Shown: in pieces, positions 1-7,016 of the stretch
How positions within the stretch are numbered: position 1 is the stretch's first letter
How the letters are laid out: every line of letters begins with the position of its first letter
Position numbers and translations under genes: made by a program
Assembly: GCF_035594035.1 (NCBI RefSeq)
Contig: NZ_CP141588.1
Coordinates: 2,448,501-2,512,500, forward strand
Length of the DNA stretch: 64,000 nt
Reading direction: 5' to 3'
Origin: Sphingomonas sp. LY54
GTDB lineage: Bacteria > Pseudomonadota > Alphaproteobacteria > Sphingomonadales > Sphingomonadaceae
The notes under the pieces: generated by a model
Seen by the model: the letters and a program-made list of their open reading frames with translations, nothing else
Told to the model about the DNA's origin: nothing
Database searches by the model: none

Positions 1-2
1 TC

Positions 3-107
3 TTCATGCTGGTCGGCGCCGCCGTGCTGATCCCGCTGATCCTCGGCTACACCGCCTGGTCCTACTGGGTCTTCCGCGGCAAGGTCGGCGAAGAAGGCTA
101 TCATTGA
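3..107 (+). CDS. cydB: cytochrome bd-type ubiquinol oxidase subunit II, C-terminal end (partial)
   Basis: Only the last 34 codons are in the window; the gene enters from the left edge. The visible tail is one hydrophobic helix (ending YTAWSYWVFRGKV) followed by a short polar end (GEEGYH), which is how subunit II of bd-type quinol oxidases ends. The next gene is a DUF2474 small membrane protein, the usual partner of the cyanide-insensitive (CioAB-like) bd oxidases, and this supports the call despite the short fragment. In the family, CydB pairs with the heme-bearing CydA in the inner membrane and reduces oxygen to water with electrons from quinol. The stop codon overlaps the TTG start of the next gene. 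Confidence 0.75.
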   Translation, partial: FMLVGAAVLIPLILGYTAWSYWVFRGKVGEEGYH

Positions 108-223
108 GCGCGGAGGCGCCGCGTCCGATATGGCGGCGCCTCGCCTGGTTCGTGGCGATCTGGGCGGCGAGCGTCGCCGCGCTCGGCATCGTGGCCTGGT
201 TCCTGCGGCTCTGGATCGCCTGA
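104..223 (+). CDS. DUF2474 small membrane subunit of bd-type oxidase
   Basis: A 39-residue protein with one transmembrane helix (about residues 11-36), rich in Trp and Ala (WRRLAWFVAIWAAS at the start of the helix). The start is a TTG whose last two bases begin the TGA stop of cydB (TTGA overlap); the only nearby ATG is out of frame. The basic N-terminal flank and the WF-L-RLWIA end match the DUF2474 pattern. Members follow cydB in cyanide-insensitive bd oxidase operons and are thought to act like CydX, stabilising the complex. It is short enough to be missed by most gene finders. The function of the family is inferred from context. Confidence 0.72.
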   Translation: MSAEAPRPIWRRLAWFVAIWAASVAALGIVAWFLRLWIA

Positions 224-224
224 G

Positions 225-1334
225 CTAGAGCAACAGCATCGTCGACAGCGACAGGAAGATGCCCATGCTCGCCACGTCGCTGGCGGTGGTGAGGAAGATG
301 CTCGATGCGGTCGCGGGATCGGCGCCCAGTCGCTTCAGCGTCAGCGGGATGAGCGCGCCGGCGAGGCCGCTGATCACACAGCTCGCGACCATCGCCACCA
401 TCACGACCAACCCCATCAGCACCGGATTGGCCTCGCCCTGCATCCGCGCATAGATGAACATGCCGAGGCCGGCCGTGATGCCGACCAGCAGGCCGTTGAA
501 GAACCCGAGCATGCCCTCCTTCATGACTAGCTTGCGTTCGAGGCCCGCCTTGACGTCGCCGAGCGTCATGCCGCGCAATGCGACCGCCAGCGCCTGGCAG
601 CCGGTATTGCCCGATTGCCCCGCCATCACCGGCAGGAAGACGGCGAGGATCACGAGCTGCGCCAGCGTCTCTTCGAACACGCCGACCACGGCTGCCGCGA
701 CGAAGGCGGTGACGAGATTGACCTGGAGCCACGGGTGGCGGAGCAGGAGGCTCCGCTTCAGCGGGGTGGCGAGGCGCTCCTCCTTCTCGACGCCGACCAT
801 GGCGCCGGCCTGGGCGCTGATCTCGATCGCCTGCTCGGCGAACAGAGCGTCGCCGCGGATCAGGCCCTTCAGCACATGGTTGGCGTCGACCACCGGATAG
901 ACCGGGAAATGCTTGGTCAGTGCGGTCTTGAGCGCGTCGGCGAGCGGCATCGTGTCCCGGAAGGCGAACACATTGTGGAGCATGATCTCGTCGAGCCGCG
1001 TGTCGGGCTTGGCGAGCAGCATGTCGCGCATCACGACGAGGCCGAGCAGCCGGCCGCCTTCGTCGGTGACGTAGCAATAAGTGATGAAGGCGGCGCGGGT
1101 GAGGTCGCGCAGCTGCTCGACCGTTTCCCGGACGGTCATGTTCGGCCCGAACACGCCGACGGGCGGCGACATGAGATCGCCCGCGGTCATCCTCTCGGAA
1201 GCGGCGCGCCCCTTGAGATTCAGGCGCTTGGCGATCGTTTCCGGCGCGATCGTCTCTGCTTCGACTGGAGTGGTTGCTGCCGGCGGCTCGATTGTCATCG
1301 TGGCGGTTCCGTCAATCCCGGGGGTGGTCGTCAT
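225..1334 (-). CDS. mgtE: MgtE-type magnesium transporter without the usual N-terminal domain
   Basis: 369 residues. Residues about 48-165 form a pair of CBS domains (GDLMSPPVGVF opens the first), and about 195-369 form the five-helix MgtE channel domain with the conserved pore segment PVMAGQSGNTGCQALAVALR. Typical MgtE proteins have about 450 residues because they also carry an N-terminal superhelical Mg-sensing domain; here the residues before the CBS pair (about 45) are a short Thr/Ala-rich stretch, so that domain is missing. The role is Mg2+ (possibly Co2+) entry across the inner membrane, with the CBS domains sensing Mg2+. It converges on the oxidase operon, with its stop next to the DUF2474 stop. 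A second Met at residue 13 is an alternative start. Confidence 0.9.
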   Translation of the reverse strand: MTTTPGIDGTATMTIEPPAATTPVEAETIAPETIAKRLNLKGRAASERMTAGDLMSPPVGVFGPNMTVRETVEQLRDLTRAAFITYCYVTDEGGRLLGLVVMRDMLLAKPDTRLDEIMLHNVFAFRDTMPLADALKTALTKHFPVYPVVDANHVLKGLIRGDALFAEQAIEISAQAGAMVGVEKEERLATPLKRSLLLRHPWLQVNLVTAFVAAAVVGVFEETLAQLVILAVFLPVMAGQSGNTGCQALAVALRGMTLGDVKAGLERKLVMKEGMLGFFNGLLVGITAGLGMFIYARMQGEANPVLMGLVVMVAMVASCVISGLAGALIPLTLKRLGADPATASSIFLTTASDVASMGIFLSLSTMLLL

Positions 1335-1584
1335 CAGATCACTCCGTCCTGCTGAGGCTCGTGTAAATTGGCTGAGAAAGTCCGTTAGGACAATCGATTT
1401 CGTTTGCAGGCCGGGACGGTGCGACGGCGCCGCGTTGATCGTGACAATTCGTGCGACGAACTTGCCGTTCGCGCGTCCGATCCCGGGAAAGACTCGGTTA
1501 TTATTGGGATCTGGCCATGATCAACATGAACCGACAATCGAGCGTGGTTTTGTCGTCCTGTTCAAGCATTGCGACGGGCTGCCC

Positions 1585-1612
1585 TTGTTGCGCCGCAATA
1601 TAAAGCGTATAG
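1585..1612 (+). promoter_or_regulatory. possible typA promoter
   Basis: TTGTTG at 1585-1590 and GTATAG at 1607-1612 with a 16-base spacer lie 34 bases before the typA ATG, in the most AT-rich part of the 311-base divergent region between mgtE and typA. No other structure is evident in 1335-1645; in particular I could not fold an M-box type Mg riboswitch in front of mgtE. Confidence 0.3.
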
Positions 1613-1645
1613 GCGCGCCACATTTCGCTCCATCGGGAATTTTGA

Positions 1646-3463
1646 ATGAGTCTTCGCAACGTGGCGATCATCGCCCACGTGGATCACGGCAAGACGACTC
1701 TTGTCGACCAGCTTCTCCGCCAGTCCGGTACGTTCCGTGACAACCAGCGCGTCGACGAGCGCGCCATGGATTCGAACGATCTCGAGAAAGAGCGCGGGAT
1801 CACGATTCTCGCCAAATGCACCTCGGTCGAGTGGAACGACACGCACATCAACATCGTCGACACGCCGGGCCACGCCGATTTCGGTGCGGAGGTGGAACGA
1901 ATCCTCTCGATGGTCGATGGCGTCATCTTGCTGGTCGATTCGGCCGAAGGCCCGATGCCGCAGACCAAGTTCGTCACCGGCAAGGCCCTGGGCCTCGGCC
2001 TCAGGCCGATCGTCGTCGTCAACAAGATCGACCGCCCCGACGCGCGCCCGGCCGAAGTGCTCGACGAATGTTTCGAGCTGTTCCTGAGCCTCGACGCCAA
2101 TGACGAGCAGCTCGATTTCCCGGTCCTCTACGCCTCGGGCCGCAACGGCTATGCTGGCGAGACCGACGACGTCCGCTCGGGCGACCTGCAGCCGCTCTTC
2201 CAGAAGATCGTCGACCACATCCCCGCGCCGGGCCTCGACACCGAGGGCGAGTTCAAGATGCTCGCGACCCTGCTCGACCGCGACCCGTTCCTGGGCCGCA
2301 TGCTCACCGGCCGCATCGAGAGCGGCAAGCTCGACGTCAACATGCCGATCAAGGCGATCGACGTCGACGGCAAGCTCGTCGAGGACGGCCGCGCCAGCAA
2401 GGTGTTCGCCTTCCGCGGCCTCGAGCGCGTGCCGGTCGAGAGCGCGCAGGCGGGCGATATCGTCGCCATTGCCGGCCTCTCCAAGGCGACCGTTTCCAAC
2501 ACGATTGGCGCCGTGACCGTGTCGCAGCCCGTGCCCGCGCGTCCGATCGACCCGCCGACGCTGGCGATGAGCTTCGCCGTCAACGACAGCCCCTATGCCG
2601 GCCGCGACGGCGACAAGGTGCAGAGCCGCGTCATCCGCGACCGCCTCGAGCGCGAGGCCGAGACCAACGTCGCGATCCGCATCTCTGTGAGCCCGACCTC
2701 GGACGCGTTCGAGGTCGCCGGCCGCGGCGAGCTCCAGCTGGGCGTGCTCATCGAGACGATGCGCCGCGAAGGCTTCGAGCTGTCGATCAGCCGCCCGCGC
2801 GTCCTGTTCAAGGACGGCCCGAGCGGCCGCGAGGAGCCGTATGAGACGGTCGTCATCGACGTCGACGACGAGCATAGCGGCACGGTCGTCGAGAAGATGA
2901 GCCTGCGCAAGGCCGAGATGACCGACATGCGCCCCTCGGGCGGCGGCAAGACGCGCCTCACCTTCAGCGCGCCCTCGCGCGGCCTGATCGGCTATCATGG
3001 CGAATTCCTGTCCGACACGCGCGGCACCGGCATCATGAACCGCCTGTTCGAGAAATACGGCCCCTATAAGGGCGTCATCCAGGGCCGCCAGAACGGCGTC
3101 CTCATCTCGATGGAGCAGGGCGAGGCCGTGGCCTATGCGCTCAACATGCTCGAGGAGCGCGGCATCCTGTTCATCGCGCCCGGCGAGAAGCTCTACGAGG
3201 GCATGGTGATCGGCGAGAATGCCAAGCCGCAGGACCTCGAGGTCAATCCCTTGAAGTCCAAGCAGCTCACCAACTTCCGCGCCTCGGGCAAGGACGAGGG
3301 CATCCGCCTCACTCCGCCCAAAAGGATGACGCTCGAGCAGGCGATCGCCTACATCCAGGACGACGAGCTGGTCGAAGTCACGCCCAAGAGCATCCGCATC
3401 CGCAAGCGCTACCTCGATCCGCACGAGCGCAAGAAGCAGAGCCGCAAGTCGGAAGCGGCGTAA
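1646..3463 (+). CDS. typA: ribosome-associated GTPase TypA/BipA
   Basis: 605 residues, the normal length for TypA. The translational-GTPase motifs are intact: G1 AHVDHGKTT (about residues 10-18), switch I RGITI, G3 DTPGHADFG, G4 NKID. Domain II, the EF-G-like domain V and the TypA-specific C-terminal domain follow, ending in a basic tail (RKRYLDPHERKKQSRK). The protein binds 70S ribosomes at the EF-G site and assists 50S assembly and stress or cold adaptation. The gene appears monocistronic: a long region without genes follows. Codon use is strongly biased (GAC, GTC, CTC), as expected of a well-expressed gene. Confidence 0.97.
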   Translation: MSLRNVAIIAHVDHGKTTLVDQLLRQSGTFRDNQRVDERAMDSNDLEKERGITILAKCTSVEWNDTHINIVDTPGHADFGAEVERILSMVDGVILLVDSAEGPMPQTKFVTGKALGLGLRPIVVVNKIDRPDARPAEVLDECFELFLSLDANDEQLDFPVLYASGRNGYAGETDDVRSGDLQPLFQKIVDHIPAPGLDTEGEFKMLATLLDRDPFLGRMLTGRIESGKLDVNMPIKAIDVDGKLVEDGRASKVFAFRGLERVPVESAQAGDIVAIAGLSKATVSNTIGAVTVSQPVPARPIDPPTLAMSFAVNDSPYAGRDGDKVQSRVIRDRLEREAETNVAIRISVSPTSDAFEVAGRGELQLGVLIETMRREGFELSISRPRVLFKDGPSGREEPYETVVIDVDDEHSGTVVEKMSLRKAEMTDMRPSGGGKTRLTFSAPSRGLIGYHGEFLSDTRGTGIMNRLFEKYGPYKGVIQGRQNGVLISMEQGEAVAYALNMLEERGILFIAPGEKLYEGMVIGENAKPQDLEVNPLKSKQLTNFRASGKDEGIRLTPPKRMTLEQAIAYIQDDELVEVTPKSIRIRKRYLDPHERKKQSRKSEAA

Positions 3464-3567
3464 GCCGCAGCCGCCAAGCCTAAGGCCGCCGGCGCGCATG
3501 CGCCGCCGGGCTTGGGCGAGAGACGGCGGAGGCCGGCCGGCGGGGCGCCCCCGGCGAGCCCGTCCGA

Positions 3568-3592
3568 CGTCACGGGATTTAGGCCCGTGACG
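3568..3592. terminator. hairpin downstream of typA
   Basis: A perfect 9-bp stem CGTCACGGG/CCCGTGACG with a 7-base loop, about 105 bases after the typA stop. No T-run follows on the + strand, so it is a weak candidate for an intrinsic terminator; it could equally be a processing or Rho-pause site. Between typA and the next gene (3464-3828) I see only this hairpin, a GC-rich palindrome near 3486-3509 and the repeat element at 3629-3725. Confidence 0.35.
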
Positions 3593-3628
3593 GCCCGCGC
3601 CCGACGCGCACCCGTTTAGCCCCCTTGC

Positions 3629-3725
3629 GTCACCCCGGACCTGATCCGGGGTCCCGCTGCCTGTTGTGCGCGAAGGCGCGAAGGCGCGGAGAAGAAGCGG
3701 GATGCCGGATCAGGTCCGGCATGAC
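3629..3725. repeat. palindromic intergenic repeat, CCCCGG/GTCAC family
   Basis: Two back-to-back hairpins. The left arm begins GTCACCCCGGACCTGATCC, the right arm ends GGATCAGGTCCGGCATGAC, and the inner flanks GTCCCGCT and AGCGGGAT pair with each other, so the whole unit is an imperfect palindrome. Related but diverged units with GTCATCCCGGC and CGGGGTGAC ends occur at 26791-26870, 31635-31721 and 34076-34161. This is a REP/MITE-like dispersed element with no coding capacity. Confidence 0.75.
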
Positions 3726-3828
3726 GGGCAGGGCCCTCGCGCCGGAGCCGCACAACCTCGCCCATCGCCTCCGCATTGACTTGAAGCCTCTTTTCGTCGG
3801 ATGTTCGGCCATTCGGGGGGAGACGGCG

Positions 3829-4194
3829 ATGCGGCTGGTTTCATTCATGTTTCTGGGCGGGCTGCTGGGCGCCGCCGCTTCAAATTCCGCGTCGGCGCAG
3901 GCGCCCGATCCCGAGTTCGACGCCGCAGCGGGCCAGTACATTGCCTGCATGGTCATGACGGTACGCATGGGCATGACGGTGAAAATGGACCCAGGCACAT
4001 TCAAGACGGGCTTCGACAAGGCCTGCAAGCCGCAGGAAGCGCGCTTCCGCGCGGCCGCCATCAAGCAGGCCATGGCGAGCGGCCGGAGCGAAGCCGAGGC
4101 CGAGGCGGAGATCGAGGGCAATATCGTCCGCGGCAAGGCGGCCTGGGCCGCCGACCAGGAGACCTACATCCGCACCGGCAAGGTGCCGCGTTAG
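3829..4194 (+). CDS. small secreted protein of unknown function
   Basis: 121 residues from the ATG preceded by GGGGGGAGA. The longer reading frame upstream runs through the repeat element and is not likely to be translated. An N-terminal signal peptide is clear (MRLVSFMFLGGLLGAAASNS, cleavage after ASA at about residue 23). The mature part has two Cys (in YIACMVM and KACKPQE), probably a disulfide, and an acidic helical stretch (SEAEAEAEIEG). I do not recognise the family. It probably acts in the periplasm. It stands alone between the repeat and a regulator gene. Confidence 0.7.
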   Translation: MRLVSFMFLGGLLGAAASNSASAQAPDPEFDAAAGQYIACMVMTVRMGMTVKMDPGTFKTGFDKACKPQEARFRAAAIKQAMASGRSEAEAEAEIEGNIVRGKAAWAADQETYIRTGKVPR

Positions 4195-4358
4195 GGCTGG
4201 TTGCTGGGGTCAAGGAAGGGATCGATGCGCCGAGAAGATCGGGGACACGGACGAAGTAAAGGTGCGGCTGGAGTCGCTTTTTGAGGGCGATTTTTGGCCG
4301 CTTTCCGACATCGGCTTGCTGAGTCGCCTGCCACGGGCGGGCGCGCTATGATGACGGC

Positions 4359-4961
4359 GTGGGCACGAACGAGCAGATTCTCGAGAGTATCGGTGTCAGC
4401 CCGATCGCAACGGTGATTACCAACCCCCGGCGATCGGACAACCCCGTCGAGGTCGCCAACGCTGCTTTCTGCGCGCTTACCGGATATCCTGAGCAGGAGA
4501 TCGTTGGTCGCAATTGTCGCTTTCTTGCCGGAGCGGGAACGGAACCCTGGATTACAGAGCGGATCCGAGAGGCCGTGCGCGCGCGCCACTCGGTACTGGT
4601 CGACATCCTTAATTATCGCCGCGACGGCACGCCATTCCGCAATGGCGTCCTCGTTACACCTATGTTCGATGGCGAGGGGGATCTCGCCTGGTTTCTCGGC
4701 TCCCAGGTCGACCTCGGAGCGGACTCCGAGCCGCAATTCGCGGCCAGGCGTGCCCGCGCCTTTTCCCTCGTGAAGAGCCTGCCAGCACGGCGCAGGCAGG
4801 TCCTGGAGCTGATGGCGCGTGGGCTCCTGAACAAGCAGATCGCCTGGGAACTGAAGCTCAGCGAGAAGACGGTGAAGATGCACCGCCGCCTGCTTCTTGA
4901 GCAGCTTGGCGTGCCCACTTCCACCGATGCAATCCGGATTGCCGTCGAAGCCGGGCTGTAG
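4359..4961 (+). CDS. LOV-domain blue-light sensor with LuxR-type HTH (EL222-like)
   Basis: 200 residues. Residues about 15-120 are a PAS domain of the LOV subclass: NAAFCALTGYPEQEIVGRN precedes CRFLAG, giving the GRNCRFL signature whose Cys forms the flavin adduct in blue light, and the later conserved Asn and Gln positions (NYRRDG, GSQVDL) are present. Residues about 135-195 are a LuxR/GerE helix-turn-helix (RRRQVLELMARGLLNKQIAW, SEKTVKMHRR). This two-domain order and length match EL222, the light-activated transcription factor of Erythrobacter litoralis. The start is GTG; both nearby ATGs are out of frame. The likely role is flavin-dependent DNA binding in light. Its neighbours, a fasciclin protein and a DUF378 protein, are candidate targets (inference). 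Confidence 0.9.
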   Translation: MGTNEQILESIGVSPIATVITNPRRSDNPVEVANAAFCALTGYPEQEIVGRNCRFLAGAGTEPWITERIREAVRARHSVLVDILNYRRDGTPFRNGVLVTPMFDGEGDLAWFLGSQVDLGADSEPQFAARRARAFSLVKSLPARRRQVLELMARGLLNKQIAWELKLSEKTVKMHRRLLLEQLGVPTSTDAIRIAVEAGL

Positions 4962-5044
4962 ATGCAGCCTAAAGGTCGTATGGCTGTGTGTGCGCCGTCA
5001 TTCTAATTCTGCACCTGACGCCCACTGGGGCGGTTAGGAAAAGG

Positions 5045-5587
5045 ATGACGACCATGAATCGACGCTTTGGATCTATCACGATCGGCCTCGCCGTCGCGTT
5101 TGCGGTGGCACCGTCGACGGCGTTCGCGGGTGGTCCCGCCAAGGCCAACATTGTCACCACGGCGGTGGCTTCGAAGGATCACCAGACACTCGTCGGCGCG
5201 CTGAAAGCGGCGGGCCTGGTCGATACCCTCGCCGGCAAGGGCCCATTCACGGTCTTCGCGCCCACTGACGCTGCTTTTGCCCGCCTACCGGCTGGCGCCG
5301 TCGACAAGCTTGTCGAGCCCGCCAGCCGCGACCAGCTCAGGGCCGTGCTGACTTATCATGTCGTACCTGGAAAGGTCACGTCGGCCGATCTCGTCAAGGC
5401 GATCAGGGACGGCGGAGGCAGGGCGGCCTTGAAGACTGTTCAAGGCGGAACCATCACCGCGAGCCTGTCTGGCCGCTCGGTCGTGCTTACCGATGCGGCT
5501 GGCGGCACGGCGACGGTCACCAAGGCTGACCTCGTTCAATCCAACGGTGTCATCCACGTAACGGACGCTGTGTCCTTGCCCATGTAG
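5045..5587 (+). CDS. secreted fasciclin (FAS1) domain protein
   Basis: 180 residues from the ATG after AGGAAA; a second ATG three codons on is equally possible. A signal peptide (about residues 1-28, ending STAFA) is followed by one FAS1 domain with the typical FTVFAPTDAAFARLP box, the YHVVPGKV segment and the final NGVIHVTDAV box. FAS1 proteins are cell-surface or periplasmic adhesion-type modules with no known catalysis. The gene sits 84 bases after the LOV-HTH regulator and 60 bases before a DUF378 gene in the same direction, so the three may be co-regulated. Confidence 0.9.
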   Translation: MTTMNRRFGSITIGLAVAFAVAPSTAFAGGPAKANIVTTAVASKDHQTLVGALKAAGLVDTLAGKGPFTVFAPTDAAFARLPAGAVDKLVEPASRDQLRAVLTYHVVPGKVTSADLVKAIRDGGGRAALKTVQGGTITASLSGRSVVLTDAAGGTATVTKADLVQSNGVIHVTDAVSLPM

Positions 5588-5647
5588 CCGCCTTGGCGCC
5601 GGCCGCTTCCAGCGGCCGGCGCAACGCTGTCTGAAAGGAATGAATCT

Positions 5648-5857
5648 ATGCGCGCTATCAACGCACTGACGCTTGTCTTGCTGATCGTCGGCGGGCTCAA
5701 TTGGGGCCTGGTCGGCCTGTTCGGATTCGACCTGGTCGCCGCCCTGTTCGGCGAAATGTCGATGCTGAGCCGGATCGTCTACACGCTCGTCGGCGCCTCG
5801 GCGCTTTGGCAGATCGTCCCGCTGTTCCAGGGCGAGAAGCGCCTGGCGACGGCATGA
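5648..5857 (+). CDS. DUF378 family small membrane protein
   Basis: 69 residues with two transmembrane helices (about 5-28 and 40-60) and the family signature GGLNWGLVGLFGFDLVAALF, then a GASALWQI motif in the second helix. A GAAAGGAATG ribosome binding site precedes the ATG. DUF378 (YuzA-like) proteins are inner-membrane proteins of unknown function, often found as single small genes. It follows the fasciclin gene by 60 bases and is closed by a strong hairpin, so it is probably the last gene of that transcript. Confidence 0.88.
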   Translation: MRAINALTLVLLIVGGLNWGLVGLFGFDLVAALFGEMSMLSRIVYTLVGASALWQIVPLFQGEKRLATA

Positions 5858-5864
5858 GCAAACG

Positions 5865-5890
5865 GGAGGCGGGATCCCGACCCCGCCTCC
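5865..5890 (+). terminator. hairpin after the DUF378 gene
   Basis: A perfect 9-bp stem GGAGGCGGG/CCCGCCTCC with an 8-base loop, beginning 7 bases after the DUF378 stop. The following bases are only moderately T-rich (TGGCTTCGTC), so it is a probable but not ideal intrinsic terminator. Confidence 0.55.
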
Positions 5891-5961
5891 TGGCTTCGTC
5901 GATCGTTCTCCACGAAGCGCCTGTGCGGAATGCCGTCGGCGACCCTGCGGCCTATGAGTAG

Positions 5962-6168
5962 GGCGGGGCGGCGGCGGCCGACGCGGCCCAGCGCGATCCG
6001 GCGGAGAGCTTCTTCCGCTTCGACCTTTCCTATCGCGGCGAACTGGTGCCCGCGCTGCCGCTCGACGAGTTCGTGCCGTTCCGCGACGGCGAGCGGCCAT
6101 GGACCGACGCCGGGGCGGACGTGGTCAATGAACAAGGGCAGCCGTCTTCGCGCGATTCCCGCCCCTGA
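5962..6168 (+). pseudogene. possible remnant of a coding sequence
   Basis: Within the 403-base stretch without an intact gene (5858-6260), one frame downstream of a TAG at 5959 stays open for 68 codons. It has GC-biased third positions and a protein-like composition (SFFRFDLSYRGELVPALP), but no ATG or GTG at its beginning. The same frame is also open for about 20 codons upstream of the TAG. This looks like the decayed end of a gene. I do not recognise the family, and the open frame could be due to base composition alone. Confidence 0.25.
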
Positions 6169-6260
6169 AGTCGCACCCCTTTTTCTCGCCGCATGACGCC
6201 GGAGCAAATTGCCAAAACCGGCCCGTCTGCGCATGATGGTCCCGGGATCAGGGGAGATTT

Positions 6261-6704
6261 ATGCGCGGACAGGTACTTGGGGTGGACACGCGGGCGGGCG
6301 AGGGCGTGATCGCGGGCGACGACGGCCGCCGCTACCGCTTCAAGCCCGCCGACTGGGCCGAGCGGGGCGAGCCGGCGATCGGCATGCTCGTCGACTTCGA
6401 GCCCGACGAGAGCCGTGCGCTGACCATCTTCCCGGTCCCCGGAACGGCGCCGGCGGCGGCCGTGCCCGTTGCCGTCCCGGCCGACCGCAACAAGTTCGTC
6501 GCCGCATTGCTCGCCTTCCTGCTCGGGCCGCTCGGCATCCACCGCTTCTATGTGGGGCGGACCGGCTCCGCGATCGCGATGCTGGTGCTGAGCCTGACCG
6601 TCGTCGGATTGCTGGTTTCCGTGCCGTGGGCGCTGATCGACATGCTGCGCTACCTCATGATGTCGCACGGCGAGTTCGAGACGCGCTACGCCCGCAAGAC
6701 CTAG
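6261..6704 (+). CDS. TM2-domain membrane protein with an N-terminal cold-shock-like region
   Basis: 147 residues. Residues about 1-58 read like a small OB-fold or cold-shock-type module (GQVLGVDTRAGEGVIAGDDG, then YRFKPADW and MLVDFEPD). About 70-130 is a TM2 domain: two hydrophobic helices separated by the conserved GPLGIHRFYVGR turn and followed by ALIDMLRYL. TM2 proteins sit in the inner membrane and their role is unknown. A GGGGAG ribosome binding site precedes the ATG. It stands alone before the toxin-antitoxin pair. Confidence 0.85.
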   Translation: MRGQVLGVDTRAGEGVIAGDDGRRYRFKPADWAERGEPAIGMLVDFEPDESRALTIFPVPGTAPAAAVPVAVPADRNKFVAALLAFLLGPLGIHRFYVGRTGSAIAMLVLSLTVVGLLVSVPWALIDMLRYLMMSHGEFETRYARKT

Positions 6705-6749
6705 CGCCGGCGCGCACGCGGAGGAGACGGGGGATCGGGCGGCATTGAA

Positions 6750-6771
6750 CTTAGTCAACATGCGGACTAAG
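6750..6771. promoter_or_regulatory. inverted repeat, probable operator of the toxin-antitoxin operon
   Basis: CTTAGTC at 6750-6756 and GACTAAG at 6765-6771 form a perfect 7-bp inverted repeat with 8 bases between, ending 8 bases before the antitoxin ATG. Phd-type antitoxins repress their own operons by binding such palindromes near the start. The binding itself is inferred. Confidence 0.55.
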
Positions 6772-6779
6772 CTCGGGAC

Positions 6780-7016
6780 ATGGCCATCGTCAGCGTCCAC
6801 GAAGCGAAAACGCACCTTTCCCGCCTGATCGAGAAGGTCCTGGCCGGCGAGGAGATCGTGATCGCGCGCAACAAGGAGCCGGTGGTGCGCCTCGTCCGCG
6901 CCGCGCCGCCGGAGAAGAAGCCGCTGCTCGGGGCGCTCAAGGGCCAGGCCCTGATCGACGATCGCTTTTTCGAACCGCTGCCGGAGGACGAGCTGAAGGC
7001 CTGGTACGGCGAGTGA
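6780..7016 (+). CDS. Phd/YefM-type antitoxin
   Basis: 78 residues. The N-terminal half is the Phd/YefM DNA-binding and dimerisation domain (VSVHEAKTHLSRLIEKVLAG, then EEIVIARNKEPVVRLV). The C-terminal tail (DDRFFEPLPEDELKAWYGE) is the acidic, amphipathic segment such antitoxins wrap around the PIN toxin. Its stop overlaps the GTG start of the toxin by 4 bases, so the two are translationally coupled. The inverted repeat just upstream is a likely autoregulatory operator. Confidence 0.93.
   Translation: MAIVSVHEAKTHLSRLIEKVLAGEEIVIARNKEPVVRLVRAAPPEKKPLLGALKGQALIDDRFFEPLPEDELKAWYGE

Noticed and set aside
1335..1645. Mg-sensing riboswitch in front of mgtE
   Set aside because: I looked for the M-box multi-helix pattern and could not find the paired segments.
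1562..3499. Long minus-strand frame of 645 codons opposite typA
   Set aside because: It is the antisense shadow of a GC-rich, codon-biased gene; its translation is repetitive in Ala, Arg, Asp and Leu with no recognisable domain.
3568..3725. Attachment site or small RNA gene downstream of typA
   Set aside because: The structure is explained by one hairpin and one dispersed palindromic repeat; no integrase, tRNA or direct repeat pair is nearby.
4191..4883. Minus-strand frame overlapping the LOV-HTH gene
   Set aside because: The plus-strand frame has full LOV and LuxR motifs; the overlapping frame has none.
5930..6196. 88-codon frame with an ATG in the gene-free gap
   Set aside because: Arg/Ser/Pro-rich translation typical of a shifted frame; the neighbouring frame (5962-6168) is more protein-like but lacks a start.
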